Shown here in pieces: positions 17,112-26,173 of a stretch of DNA of 64,000 nt. This DNA is from CAZDCD01 sp964503885 (GTDB taxonomy: Bacteria; Bacteroidota; Bacteroidia; Bacteroidales; UBA10428). A model generated the notes under the pieces. The model did not search any database, was not told the origin of the DNA, and saw only the letters and a list, made by a program, of their open reading frames with translations. The position numbers were made by a program, and so were the translations under genes. The DNA is taken from positions 25,869-89,868 of the forward strand of contig CAZDCD010000019.1 of assembly GCA_964503885.1 (NCBI GenBank), written 5' to 3'. Numbering within the stretch: position 1 is the first letter of the stretch; every line of letters starts with the position of its first letter.

Positions 17112-19247
17112 TTACATGCCTTTGAACGGATTTGGTCCGATCATCTCAATTTCTTCAACATAGGCATTTATGATCCCGGGTATTTTGTTGTAATCGGTTA
17201 TCTCCAGGAATACGGTCCGGATCCTTTCCGGTTCCAGCATCATGGTCTGCAATGTTTCACTGATATTTTCCCCGCGTTTTTCGGTAAGTTCGCTGCCATG
17301 AATAAAATGACACTGGTAATTATCACCTGGTTTACAGCCTATCTGCAGTATTCCGTCAAAACCTTTTGAAAGTGCATCGGAAATCCAGACTTTGTTTACT
17401 GATCCCAGGCATCTTACGGGTATTATTCTGACAAAAGGACTATAATTGAGACGGTTTATCCCGGCAAGGTCAAATGCAGGATAGGCGTCATTTTCGCAGA
17501 CGAATGCCAATATTCTGGGTTTGTTCTCAAATTCATCGGGAATGCTTACTGACTTGATCATCTGTGATACGCTGTTGATGGAATAATCGGCAAAATTAAT
17601 GATCCTTTCCGGGCATGAACCCAGACAGATACCGCATCTTCTGCATCTGGTGGGATTTGACAGCGGAGTTCCTTTTTCAGTTTCGTCGTACGAGCCGAAG
17701 GGGCACTCTTCAGTACACCGCTTGCAATCGGTACAGCGTTCCAGGTAAAGATCAGGGTATGTGATATCGCCCGATCTGGGATGTACGGCTTCACCGCGTT
17801 TTACCGATTCGATGCATTGAATGGCTTTGAGCATTGCCCCGGCTGCATCTTCCATGCATGAAGTGCTGTCCATCGGTGCCCTCAGGGCACCTGCGGCATA
17901 GATACCGGTGCGCCTGGTTTCGTATGGAAAGCAAATGAAATGTGAGTCGGGAAACTGATATTTTAGTTCAGGTAATCCTTTTCCCTGCCTGTATTGAAGA
18001 TTCAAATCAAGAGTGCCTGCAGGGGTCATTCCTGTGGCTAGTACAACCATATCCACAGGAATGGTGATTTTCTCACCCAGAAGGGTTTGATCTGCTGTAA
18101 CCATGATCATGCCGTCCCGGACTGAAACATCAGAAATTTCACCCTTCGTCATAAAAAGCAATTCATCATGTGTCACCTGTTTATAAAAATTCTCTGCCAG
18201 TCCCGGTGTGCGTATGTCTTTATAAATCACATAAATCAATGCATCGGGAATGGCTTCGCGGATGTATCTGGTTTGTTTCAGGCTGGTCGCACAACAATAT
18301 GAAGAACAATAGGGGAGATGTTCCTTGTCGCGTGAACCTGCACACTGAATAAACAATACCTTCTCCGGCGGTCTGCCGTCGGAAGGTTTACATATTTTCC
18401 CGTTCATGGCCATCTCTTCGAGCTCAACACCGGTGATCACATCGGGATATTTTCCATATCCCAGCTTGTCAAGCCTGGCGGCATCATAGGGTTTCCACCC
18501 CATAGAGGCAATTATGGCGCCGGCCCTGACTTTTATTTCCTCGCTATCCGACAGGATAATCTCGAAATCGCCCGGTTGACCTTTTACCGACCTGATTGAT
18601 GTTGAGGTGTAAACCTTCACGTTTGGAAGGCGCATCAGCGTATCTATCTTTTCATGTATAACAGGATCAATAAGCGTATCATACGGATAATCCACAGGTA
18701 TTTGTTTATGAAGGCCCGTAAGCCTTCCACCGAGCTTATTCTGCTGTTCAACCAGGATCACATCGTAACCTGTTTTTGCTCCTTCGATTGCTGCAGTGAT
18801 CCCTGTAATGCCTCCGCCTACAACCAGTATTGCCGAACTGATCTTCTGCAGTATCATAGGTTTTGGGATATCAGTATGCCGGATCTTAGCCACAGCCATA
18901 TTCACGCTGTCAGCGGCGAGGGATTGTGTGTCTTCATTCATCGTTGCATTGCACCACGCAACTTGTTCACGAAGATTTACACGCTCGGTCTGTATCCCTG
19001 AGCCAAAATTAAATACATCTGTATTTACCCTGGGCGAGCAGGCCGCAATAATTACACCATTGATTTTCAGGCTGCTGATAGCGGATCCTATGCGTTCAAT
19101 TCCATCGGACTGGCAAAGCGCATGATGGCATTTCTTCTGAATGATCTCCGGAAGATCGGATACACCTGTAAGAAGTTCTTCAGTAGCGATACACCTGCCG
19201 ATCTCACATCCTGAACAAACATATATTCCGATTCTTTTATCCACCAT
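17112..19247 (-). CDS. qmoB: QmoB, HdrA/MvhD-like flavoprotein
   Basis: A 711-residue flavin and iron-sulfur protein. An N-terminal CxxC-containing HdrA segment (YVCSGCEIGRC) is followed by the FAD motif VVGGGITGI (142-150), the HdrA-type cysteine patch CAGSRD...YCSSYCC (302-319), two [4Fe-4S] motifs (Cys505, 508, 511, 515 and Cys535, 538, 541, 545), and a C-terminal MvhD-like domain (about 565-700). QmoB moves electrons between QmoA/QmoC and, by inference, AprBA. It starts 8 bases after qmoA, implying translational coupling. All expected motifs are intact. Confidence 0.95.
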   Translation of the reverse strand: MVDKRIGIYVCSGCEIGRCIATEELLTGVSDLPEIIQKKCHHALCQSDGIERIGSAISSLKINGVIIAACSPRVNTDVFNFGSGIQTERVNLREQVAWCNATMNEDTQSLAADSVNMAVAKIRHTDIPKPMILQKISSAILVVGGGITGITAAIEGAKTGYDVILVEQQNKLGGRLTGLHKQIPVDYPYDTLIDPVIHEKIDTLMRLPNVKVYTSTSIRSVKGQPGDFEIILSDSEEIKVRAGAIIASMGWKPYDAARLDKLGYGKYPDVITGVELEEMAMNGKICKPSDGRPPEKVLFIQCAGSRDKEHLPYCSSYCCATSLKQTRYIREAIPDALIYVIYKDIRTPGLAENFYKQVTHDELLFMTKGEISDVSVRDGMIMVTADQTLLGEKITIPVDMVVLATGMTPAGTLDLNLQYRQGKGLPELKYQFPDSHFICFPYETRRTGIYAAGALRAPMDSTSCMEDAAGAMLKAIQCIESVKRGEAVHPRSGDITYPDLYLERCTDCKRCTEECPFGSYDETEKGTPLSNPTRCRRCGICLGSCPERIINFADYSINSVSQMIKSVSIPDEFENKPRILAFVCENDAYPAFDLAGINRLNYSPFVRIIPVRCLGSVNKVWISDALSKGFDGILQIGCKPGDNYQCHFIHGSELTEKRGENISETLQTMMLEPERIRTVFLEITDYNKIPGIINAYVEEIEMIGPNPFKGM

Positions 19248-19255
19248 AATCCGGT

Positions 19256-20491
19256 TTAGAGTGTTGACTGAATTGCTTTAAGTGCAACGCCGGTGGCATC
19301 TTTCAGTGATGAAGCCACATCCATAGGTTTCTTCGCACAACCGGCCACATAAATGCCCTCCTGCTGGCCTGACGATAAAAATCCTGACTGATCGCGGTTT
19401 AACCGGGTATTTATTATAATTGAGGGCATGATACCCGTTGCCAGCACCACAAGTTCTGCCTCATCCCTGATCTTGCGACCTGACATGATATCTTCCGCTT
19501 CAACAAAAAGATTTCCGGTAACCTTATCTTCGGTAATTTTTCCCACTTTTCCCTTGATCAGTTCAATGCCGGGATCAGATTGTACTTTAACAAGGAAATC
19601 TTCATTCCGGCCTGCAACACGAAGATCAATATAAAATATTTTTACCCCTGCATTGGGGTATTTTTCCCTGAAAGATAGTGCCTGCTTTAACGACGCAGAA
19701 CAACAAACCGCAGAACAATACGGAAGATTGTTTTCATCGCGTGATCCTGCGCACTGTACAAATATTATCTGAGTGGGTTCTTTCTGATCAGTTGGTCTGC
19801 AGACTTTTCCGTTACCAGGTCCGTTGGGTGCCAGTAACCTCTCCATCTCCACATTGGTAACGATGTTCTCTGCCAGGCCTGAATTGTAATTTTCAATAGT
19901 GTCGGCAAAGTAGGGCATCCAGCCGGTTGCAAAGACTATTGAAGATGCTTCAACAACCGATTCCACGACTTCGGCTTTCAGATTGATCGCATTATGCGGA
20001 CACACTTCTGCGCATTTACCGCATTCTTCTTTTGCACAATAAATTCCGTCAATTGCGTACCTGTATGGAAATGACATTTCATGAGGCAAAAATATGCACT
20101 TCGTGGCATTCAGGTACTGGTTGAACTCATCCGGGCGGTCATCATACGGGCATACTTTTTCACATTCACCGCAGGCAGTGCACCGGTCGTTCACATATTC
20201 AGGTTCACGTTGCAGGGTGATCCTGAAATTGCCTTTTTGTCCCTCAATGGTCTTAATGATTGTTTCGGTTTTTACCGTGATCCGGGAATTTTGCCGGATA
20301 CGCCTGAAATTGATCTCCAGACCACATGAAGGTGGGCAGAGTTTCGGGAAATAATTGTTCATTTTCATGACATTTCCCCCCAGGTAAGATTCCCGTTCGA
20401 TAAGGATAACCTCTTTACCTACATCGGCAATCTCACAGGCAATGGTAATGCCGCTGATTCCGCCACCGACAACAAGAACGGGCTTGCTCAT
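19256..20491 (-). CDS. qmoA: QmoA, HdrA-like flavoprotein
   Basis: A 411-residue HdrA-like protein, the normal QmoA length. It has an N-terminal FAD motif GGGISG (9-14), the segment KLCPPSCG (50-57), and two [4Fe-4S] motifs, Cys104, 107, 110, 114 and Cys152, 157, 160, 164. The HdrA-type patch CAGSRDENNLPYCSAVCC follows (247-264). QmoA is thought to contact QmoB and take part in electron confurcation or bifurcation with APS reductase. It lies 131 bases after aprA, the widest gap in the operon; I saw no promoter or hairpin in that gap. Confidence 0.95.
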   Translation of the reverse strand: MSKPVLVVGGGISGITIACEIADVGKEVILIERESYLGGNVMKMNNYFPKLCPPSCGLEINFRRIRQNSRITVKTETIIKTIEGQKGNFRITLQREPEYVNDRCTACGECEKVCPYDDRPDEFNQYLNATKCIFLPHEMSFPYRYAIDGIYCAKEECGKCAEVCPHNAINLKAEVVESVVEASSIVFATGWMPYFADTIENYNSGLAENIVTNVEMERLLAPNGPGNGKVCRPTDQKEPTQIIFVQCAGSRDENNLPYCSAVCCSASLKQALSFREKYPNAGVKIFYIDLRVAGRNEDFLVKVQSDPGIELIKGKVGKITEDKVTGNLFVEAEDIMSGRKIRDEAELVVLATGIMPSIIINTRLNRDQSGFLSSGQQEGIYVAGCAKKPMDVASSLKDATGVALKAIQSTL

Positions 20492-20622
20492 AAATGGTGT
20501 TGTTTCTTCTTTCGTGTTTGGTGTTTTGGGATTCCTGATAGTTAATTCTATATTTATTCACTGTTACTGCCACTGCCGCAATTGTTATAGCTTCTGCCTT
20601 CTATGCTCAGAAATATCCCGCA

Positions 20623-22500
20623 TTACAGGACTTCCTTTCTCATCATCTCCCATTCTTTTGTGGCCGGGTTCCACCTGCAGTTGGCAAAGCACTTCCATTC
20701 TTCATTCATCTCAGGAAAATCGGTTCTGAAATAATACCCGGGCCAGCGTGTTTCTTCCCGGAATAGCATGGTACGGATGTGTGCTTCGGCCTGCCATAGC
20801 CGGTGGATATTCTCCCAGCATCGCATCAGCTCATGAAGACCGGATGCCGCAAGGTAACCTGCATCTTCTTTCATGAATCCCAGAAATTCCAGTCCCTTTT
20901 CCATCAATGCCTTTGAAGTCCTGAATCCTACTGATGCCCCACCTGCATATTCGTCCATAATCTTTTGCAGCCTGAACATAAACATCTTGGGCTTCAGAAA
21001 ATTCGGATTTACATCTTCGTCATTTGCAAAATCCCTGTGTTTTTCATAGGTGTCGAGAGGCTGAAGGATCTGTTGTTTTAATCCTTCTGTTATGCTGGCA
21101 TCAACATGTATTTCTGATGGATTATCTACACAAAATGCCAGGGCTGATTTGGCTGCAATCCGGCCTTCAGTGAACGAGCCCGATGAAAACTTATGGCTTG
21201 ACGCACCTGAGGCATCTCCTGCAGCAAACAGTCCTTTCACTGTTGTCATGTTTGCATAGCCCCAGCGATAGGGCGGGGGGGCCAGATCTTCGGGACCGCT
21301 GATCCAGGCACCGGAAGCACCTGAATGCGAGCTGATAAAATAGGGTTCACATGCAGCGATCTCGGAAGGTTGCTGATCAGGCATAATGTTCATTGAAGCC
21401 CACATCAATGCCTGGCTTATTGTCATGTCGAGAAAATCTTCCCATGCTTCGGATTCGAGCATTTTCATTTTTCGGAGCGCTTCCTTTTCATCAGTGATCA
21501 TGCCCGCCATTTCTTTTATCGCATCGTCAGTGCGCATATAAATCGGGCCTTTTCCTTCTTCCACTTCAAGCATCATAAGGTAATTTCGCAGATTTGCCGG
21601 GGTAGGTTTGGAAGTACCATACGGGGCCCATTTTTCCAGTTCCTTTGCCCTTGTCTGCATATAATCTTCTCCGAGGGCATTGGTTGCTTTGGCCTTGAAA
21701 AGCAGAAACCACGCACCCACCGGACCATAAGCATCTTTAAAACGCACCGGTACAAACCTCACTTCCTGGCATGTCATCTCAGCACCTGCTTTCAGGGTGA
21801 AATAGGAACTGGCACCTGAGTTGAAAGGGGGATACCACGATCTGCCCAATCCTTCGCCGACCGAACGGGGCCGGAATATATGCACGGCACCTCCCATGGC
21901 ATCAAGCACAGCCCTGGCCCTGAAAATATAAAATTTGTTCTCGCGGACACTGAATCCTGCCGCGCCCACGCAACGGTCACCGTTCATAACCGGTTCCGTA
22001 ATAAAGATCCTTTCGAAATATTGTCCGTTTTCACCCAGCTCTTTGAGGGCGCTTTTTGCGGCTTCAGAAACGATAGGCTTGTAAGATTCACCGTGGATCA
22101 TGATCTGCCATCGCCCTTCATTGACATACCCTCCGTTTTCGTCTTTCCAGATGGGCAGGCCCCATTTTTCAAACAGATGTACCGTGGAATCGACGTGACG
22201 TGCAATATTGGCAACTAGATCATCGCGGGCAATTCCCATCAGGTCGTTTTTTACATACTTCACATAATCTTCAACGGTGTTTTTCCCCTCTTTCAGTCCC
22301 AGGTACAGGTTGATGGCCGACAGGCCCATTGCCACCGCGCCGCTGCGTTCCATGGCGGCCTTATCCACCAGGGTGACCCTGAGGTTGTGTTTCTTTGCCC
22401 AGTGTGCCGCTTCATAGGCAGCTCCGCAAGCTGCCATTCCGCCGCCCAGGATGAGAAGGTCAGTGGTGATTTCAATGGTTTCGAATGTATCGGGGTTCAT
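20623..22500 (-). CDS. aprA: dissimilatory adenylylsulfate (APS) reductase, alpha subunit
   Basis: A 625-residue flavoprotein of the fumarate-reductase family that interconverts APS and sulfite plus AMP. FAD motif GGGMAACGAA (19-28). Trp222 (RSWYPPFNSG), Arg253 (FVPVRFKDAYGPVGAW) and His392 (SSHSGASGAWISGPEDL) fall where the Archaeoglobus enzyme has its substrate-binding Trp234, Arg265 and His398, with consistent offsets, and Asn64 fits Asn74. These residues separate AprA from ordinary succinate dehydrogenases and L-aspartate oxidase. aprB is 58 bases upstream. The protein is slightly shorter than sulfate-reducer AprA. Reductive or oxidative direction cannot be decided from sequence here. Confidence 0.96.
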   Translation of the reverse strand: MNPDTFETIEITTDLLILGGGMAACGAAYEAAHWAKKHNLRVTLVDKAAMERSGAVAMGLSAINLYLGLKEGKNTVEDYVKYVKNDLMGIARDDLVANIARHVDSTVHLFEKWGLPIWKDENGGYVNEGRWQIMIHGESYKPIVSEAAKSALKELGENGQYFERIFITEPVMNGDRCVGAAGFSVRENKFYIFRARAVLDAMGGAVHIFRPRSVGEGLGRSWYPPFNSGASSYFTLKAGAEMTCQEVRFVPVRFKDAYGPVGAWFLLFKAKATNALGEDYMQTRAKELEKWAPYGTSKPTPANLRNYLMMLEVEEGKGPIYMRTDDAIKEMAGMITDEKEALRKMKMLESEAWEDFLDMTISQALMWASMNIMPDQQPSEIAACEPYFISSHSGASGAWISGPEDLAPPPYRWGYANMTTVKGLFAAGDASGASSHKFSSGSFTEGRIAAKSALAFCVDNPSEIHVDASITEGLKQQILQPLDTYEKHRDFANDEDVNPNFLKPKMFMFRLQKIMDEYAGGASVGFRTSKALMEKGLEFLGFMKEDAGYLAASGLHELMRCWENIHRLWQAEAHIRTMLFREETRWPGYYFRTDFPEMNEEWKCFANCRWNPATKEWEMMRKEVL

Positions 22501-22558
22501 ATCTGGAAATTATCAATTTTAGGAATCAAGGGTATTTCTACTATTGTATAATTATTTT

Positions 22559-22981
22559 TCAGCTTTTTTCAAGTGATTCCGGTTCGGTCCTTAATACCTG
22601 ACTCTTGATATCATCCGATCCTGTTCCAAACCCCGCATCCGGAATGATTGATCCTTCGGGAATGGTACGGATCGGGAATTTAAAACGTTTTACCGATTTG
22701 TTCCTGAACCGCACAGCCCATAATATAGTATCTGTGCTTCGCATTGGCTGCACCACTGCACCCATGGGCATGAAGTCGGCATACCCTCTGACCTCTATGG
22801 CCTGGGTCGGACAAATCTTCACGCAACTGTAACATTCCCAGCACATCTCCACTGCCCGGTTATATGCTTTGTTCTTTTGCTTGTCCAGTACCATAAGGTC
22901 GTTCGGACAAACATACTGGCATGCGGTCTTATCCTGTGCTTTACAGCCATCGCATTTTTCGCTGATTACAAAACTTGGCAT
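22559..22981 (-). CDS. aprB: APS reductase, beta (ferredoxin-like) subunit
   Basis: A 140-residue protein with two [4Fe-4S] motifs: Cys10, 13, 21, 25 with the AprB-typical seven-residue insertion (CDGCKAQDKTACQYVCP), and Cys47, 50, 53, 57 (CWECYSCVKICP). The C-terminal half forms the beta-sheet and tail that wrap around AprA. It carries electrons between the AprA flavin and the Qmo complex. It is the first gene of the aprBA-qmoABC operon, with the promoter immediately upstream. There is no sat gene ahead of it, unlike in many sulfur-oxidising and sulfate-reducing operons. Confidence 0.95.
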   Translation of the reverse strand: MPSFVISEKCDGCKAQDKTACQYVCPNDLMVLDKQKNKAYNRAVEMCWECYSCVKICPTQAIEVRGYADFMPMGAVVQPMRSTDTILWAVRFRNKSVKRFKFPIRTIPEGSIIPDAGFGTGSDDIKSQVLRTEPESLEKS

Positions 22982-23012
22982 CGAAATAAGTTTTAGTGTT
23001 CGGGTACCGGTG

Positions 23013-23045
23013 CAAACATAAAAAAATTATGATCACGAAAAGCAA
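23013..23045 (-). promoter_or_regulatory. Bacteroidota-type promoter for aprBA-qmoABC
   Basis: On the minus strand TATGTTTG (23020-23013) is an exact TAnnTTTG -7 element, 31 bases before the aprB ATG. A weak TTGC -33 candidate sits 21 bases upstream. It suggests a short leader of about 25 nt and transcription by the host's primary sigma factor. Confidence 0.55.
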
Positions 23046-23198
23046 CATGTATTCTGGGAACATGCCGGAAGAATTGCAGAATAGATTGTAAATAACATAA
23101 GATCAATCACATAAGTCTTTATTCCTCAAAATGGTGAAATGATGTAAGGAGATAATTTAGATTTAAACAAAATAAAGAGGGAGTACAGGAAGCCTGAG

Positions 23199-23693
23199 CT
23201 ATGGAAATAATTGTTTATTCAGTGTGATCATTTTGATAGCCGTTATTGCCGCTTCAACACCTTTATTTCCATGCTTACCGCCTGAACGGTCTTTGGCCTG
23301 GCTAAGATCATTGGTCGTGAGTACCCCGAATATAAAGGGGATGCTGTATTTCACATTCAATGAAGTAATTCCCTGGGTCACACTTTGGCAGATATAGTCG
23401 AAATGCGGGGTCTCTCCGCGGATAACACAACCCAGGCATATGATCCCGTCAAATTTTCTGGAATCGGCCAGGATCTTCGCACCGGATATGAGTTCAAAGC
23501 TGCCGGGAACCCGTAATACTGTGATATTTTTTTCTTCGACTCTGGATTTTGCAAGGGTATCAAGGGTAGCTCGCAGCAAGGCATCGGTAATCTCGCTGTT
23601 CCATTCGCTGGCGGCAATACCTATTTTCATATGTTTTGCCGGAGGTACTTCATCGGGGTTGAAGGATGAAAGATTTTTAAGGCTCGTTGCCAT
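23199..23693 (-). CDS. ribH: 6,7-dimethyl-8-ribityllumazine synthase
   Basis: A 164-residue enzyme of the penultimate step of riboflavin synthesis, condensing the pyrimidinedione with 3,4-dihydroxy-2-butanone 4-phosphate. Recognisable segments are IGIAASEWN near the N-terminus, VLRVPGSFEL, CLGCVIRGETPHFDYI and FGVLTTNDLSQAKDRSGGKHGNKG, which form the active sites between subunits of the icosahedral or pentameric assembly. It follows the TPR membrane-protein gene by 136 bases on the same strand. The apr-qmo operon begins 217 bases downstream with its own promoter; the link to FAD supply is suggestive only. Confidence 0.96.
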   Translation of the reverse strand: MATSLKNLSSFNPDEVPPAKHMKIGIAASEWNSEITDALLRATLDTLAKSRVEEKNITVLRVPGSFELISGAKILADSRKFDGIICLGCVIRGETPHFDYICQSVTQGITSLNVKYSIPFIFGVLTTNDLSQAKDRSGGKHGNKGVEAAITAIKMITLNKQLFP

Positions 23694-23829
23694 GTTGAGG
23701 TTATTTTAGGTCAATATAGGGATCAGTTCATGAATCCCTTGTGGTGCTTGAATCCCAGTTGTTTACTATTTAATTAGTTATGCGGTAAAGAGGTATCAGG
23801 AAACCCGAATAAAGATAAGGTTTTATTCC

Positions 23830-24522
23830 TTAATTTTCCAGTTTGGTTTTTGCCGCTGTTATATATTTCTCGATCTCATAGGCTTCATCGCTCTTCGGAT
23901 ATTGTTTTTCGATCGTTTCGTAAGCCTCAACAGCCTTCTTATATTCTCCCAGATTTTCATATACCAATCCGGCTTTTTTCAGATATATGGCCGATGTAAA
24001 ATCGTTCTTTTTCCGTGATGCCGCTTTCACATAAAAAGATAATCCTTCTTTGAGGTCGCCCAGTTCAACATAGGCATCTCCGATTGCACCGAGGGCAATT
24101 GTGCTGATCATGGCATCGTTCACATCGAACTGTTTCAGATGATCAATGGCATCCTCATATTGTCCGGTCCGCAGGTAACAGATTCCTGTATAATATTCTG
24201 CGAGAGTTGCGCTTTTAGTGACACCATACTCATCGATAATATCCAGAAAACCGAGATAGCTTCCGTCACCTTCGAGAGCTAACCTGAAAGAATCTGCTTC
24301 AAAATACTTTTCTGCAACATACATTTCTGCCTGGGCTTCTTTTTCTTTCGGAGCCAGATAAAATTTCTTATACCCCAGGTATACGGCCACAATAACTGCA
24401 ATTGCAATGACAATAATGGTAAGGCTTTTTTGATTTTCTTCGATATATTGTTCGGTTCTGCTTAACGCATTTTCAACACTTTCAAAACCGGTATCAGGAG
24501 TATCTTTTCTCTTTTTGCTCAT
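23830..24522 (-). CDS. membrane-anchored TPR protein
   Basis: A 230-residue protein with one N-terminal membrane helix (about 34-52, SLTIIVIAIAVIVAVYLGY) after a charged cytoplasmic start (MSKKRKDTPD), then an alpha-solenoid with TPR-like units (GAIGDAYVELGDLKEGL, GLVYENLGEYKKAVEAYETI). The layout recalls YfgM-type periplasmic chaperone-associated proteins. It is divergent from recF and lies upstream of ribH, an arrangement I recognise as recurrent in Bacteroidota. Function not established; a scaffold or chaperone role is inferred. Confidence 0.85.
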   Translation of the reverse strand: MSKKRKDTPDTGFESVENALSRTEQYIEENQKSLTIIVIAIAVIVAVYLGYKKFYLAPKEKEAQAEMYVAEKYFEADSFRLALEGDGSYLGFLDIIDEYGVTKSATLAEYYTGICYLRTGQYEDAIDHLKQFDVNDAMISTIALGAIGDAYVELGDLKEGLSFYVKAASRKKNDFTSAIYLKKAGLVYENLGEYKKAVEAYETIEKQYPKSDEAYEIEKYITAAKTKLEN

Positions 24523-24561
24523 GTTGAATGATCTGTTTTTTTCCTGTTAAAATTCAGAACG

Positions 24562-24569
24562 CAAATGTA
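24562..24569 (-). promoter_or_regulatory. -7 element for the TPR-ribH genes
   Basis: The minus strand reads TACATTTG, an exact TAnnTTTG match, 39 bases before the TPR start codon. No clear -33 element. Confidence 0.45.
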
Positions 24570-24602
24570 ATTCTTTTAAAATATTTATAAAACGAAAAGG
24601 AT

Positions 24603-24610
24603 TATTTTTG
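24603..24610 (+). promoter_or_regulatory. -7 element for recF
   Basis: TATTTTTG is an exact TAnnTTTG match 70 bases before the recF start. The two divergent -7 elements are separated by 33 bases. No clear -33 element. Confidence 0.4.
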
Positions 24611-24680
24611 CAGCAGGGTTTTGAATTTGAATTCAAAGGGACCTGCTCATATATTCGATCATGTATAATCGGGCTATATT

Positions 24681-25781
24681 ATGTTTCTGAAGAAAATTGC
24701 GCTGATTAATTTCAAGAATTACGAAAATTCAGAACTTGAATTCTCCCCGAAGATAAACTGTTTTGCGGGAGACAATGGTGTCGGTAAGACCAATATGCTC
24801 GATGCCATTCACTACCTCTGTTTGTGCAAGAGTTATTTCAATCCTGTAGATACCGAAAATATTGCCTATGATAAAGAGTTTGCAGTTATTCAGGGAGAGT
24901 TCGATATTGATGGAAAAACTGATGAGATATATTGCGGTATACAACGCAGCAAACGGAAAATTTTCAAAAAAAATAAGAAAGAATACTCAAAGCTTGCCGA
25001 TCATATAGGCCTTTTGCCTGTAGTAATGATATCACCCCTTGACTATGAACTGATACTGGACGGCGGAGAAGAAAGGAGAAAATTCATGAACAGTGTCATA
25101 TCGCAATACGACAGGGATTACCTCAATGTAATGATCAGGTTCAACAAGATCATTGCCCAGAGGAACAAATTGCTTAAAGAACAGGATAACAGCAGTTTTT
25201 CCCGCGATACCCTGGAAATATACAATGAAGAGATTGCTTTTGCAGGCGACCTGATCTATTCTAAAAGAAAAGAATTTACAGGAAAACTCATTCCCATTTT
25301 TCAGAAATATTACAATTTTATTTCCGGAGAGAAAGAAGCTGTAGAACTGATCTACCAGTCGCAACTTGAACATGGAAAATACAGCGAACTGCTGAACAGA
25401 TCGGCAGGGAAAGATAAAATATTGCAGTATACTACGGTAGGTCCGCACCGCGACGACCTCGTACTAAACCTTTTCGGCCATAATATCAGGAAAACAGGCT
25501 CACAGGGCCAGCAAAAAACATATCTTCTTGCCTTGAAACTCGCCCAGTTTGATTTTATTAAAGAAATAAAAGACCGGATGCCTGTTCTGCTCCTGGACGA
25601 TGTGTTTGATAAATTTGATGAAACCCGGGTCAGGCAGATCATTAAACTGGTGGCTGAAGATCAGTATGGCCAGATCTTTATCACCCATACAAACCTTGAA
25701 AGAATTAAATCGGTACTGAATGAAATACCTGTGGAACATAAGCTATTCCTTGTTTCACAGGGCAAAATGGAAGTGATTTGA
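24681..25781 (+). CDS. recF: DNA replication and repair protein RecF
   Basis: A 366-residue SMC-like ABC ATPase that loads RecA at single-strand gaps. The N-terminal signature IALINFKNYENSELEFSP is typical of RecF. Walker A is GDNGVGKTN (30-38), the ABC signature region GSQGQQKTYLLALKLAQ follows late in the protein, and Walker B is PVLLLDDVFDKFD. The length is normal. It overlaps or abuts the downstream DUF721 gene, so the two are translationally coupled. Confidence 0.96.
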   Translation: MFLKKIALINFKNYENSELEFSPKINCFAGDNGVGKTNMLDAIHYLCLCKSYFNPVDTENIAYDKEFAVIQGEFDIDGKTDEIYCGIQRSKRKIFKKNKKEYSKLADHIGLLPVVMISPLDYELILDGGEERRKFMNSVISQYDRDYLNVMIRFNKIIAQRNKLLKEQDNSSFSRDTLEIYNEEIAFAGDLIYSKRKEFTGKLIPIFQKYYNFISGEKEAVELIYQSQLEHGKYSELLNRSAGKDKILQYTTVGPHRDDLVLNLFGHNIRKTGSQGQQKTYLLALKLAQFDFIKEIKDRMPVLLLDDVFDKFDETRVRQIIKLVAEDQYGQIFITHTNLERIKSVLNEIPVEHKLFLVSQGKMEVI

Positions 25782-25783
25782 GT

Positions 25784-26074
25784 ATGCGAAGGAGCAACAC
25801 ACAAAAAATAGGAGAAGTGCTCAGGGAGTATATTGAGCATATGATGATCGGCCAGAAACTCAGGGAATCATCGGTATTGCAGGCATGGGAAGAGCTTATG
25901 GGGAAGACAGTAGCTTCAAGAACAAAATCGATCTATATCAGGAACAGGGTATTGTTTATTCACCTAACATCGTCAGTGCTCAGAAGTGAACTTTCAATGA
26001 TGCAGCAGGCAATTATGGATAAGCTGAATGAGCAATCCGGTGAAAAGACCGTTGATAAAATTGTGTTTAAGTGA
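25784..26074 (+). CDS. DUF721 / DciA-like protein
   Basis: A 96-residue basic protein of the DUF721 family, related to DciA, which helps load the replicative helicase DnaB. It shows the family pattern QKIGEVLREYIEHMMIGQKL, then WEELMGKTVASRTKSIYIRNRVLFIHLTSSVLRSEL. The ATG at 25784 lies 2 bases after the recF stop; a TTG at 25778 would overlap recF. Location next to recF matches many Bacteroidota genomes. Helicase loading is known for other phyla and is inferred here. Confidence 0.85.
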   Translation: MRRSNTQKIGEVLREYIEHMMIGQKLRESSVLQAWEELMGKTVASRTKSIYIRNRVLFIHLTSSVLRSELSMMQQAIMDKLNEQSGEKTVDKIVFK

Positions 26075-26173
26075 GATTGACCGTTTATGTCTTGAACAGG
26101 TTTAGCGAAGGTGGAGAACATTGAACCCAGCACCCTGAACAATGAATACTCATAACCATAACCCATAGCCGGT

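Noticed and set aside
15984..22981. GC-content anomaly of the apr-qmo operon as evidence of recent transfer
   Set aside because: Some lines look GC-rich, but a count of evenly spaced lines gave 138/300 in aprA and 139/300 in flanking genes, so there is no shift.
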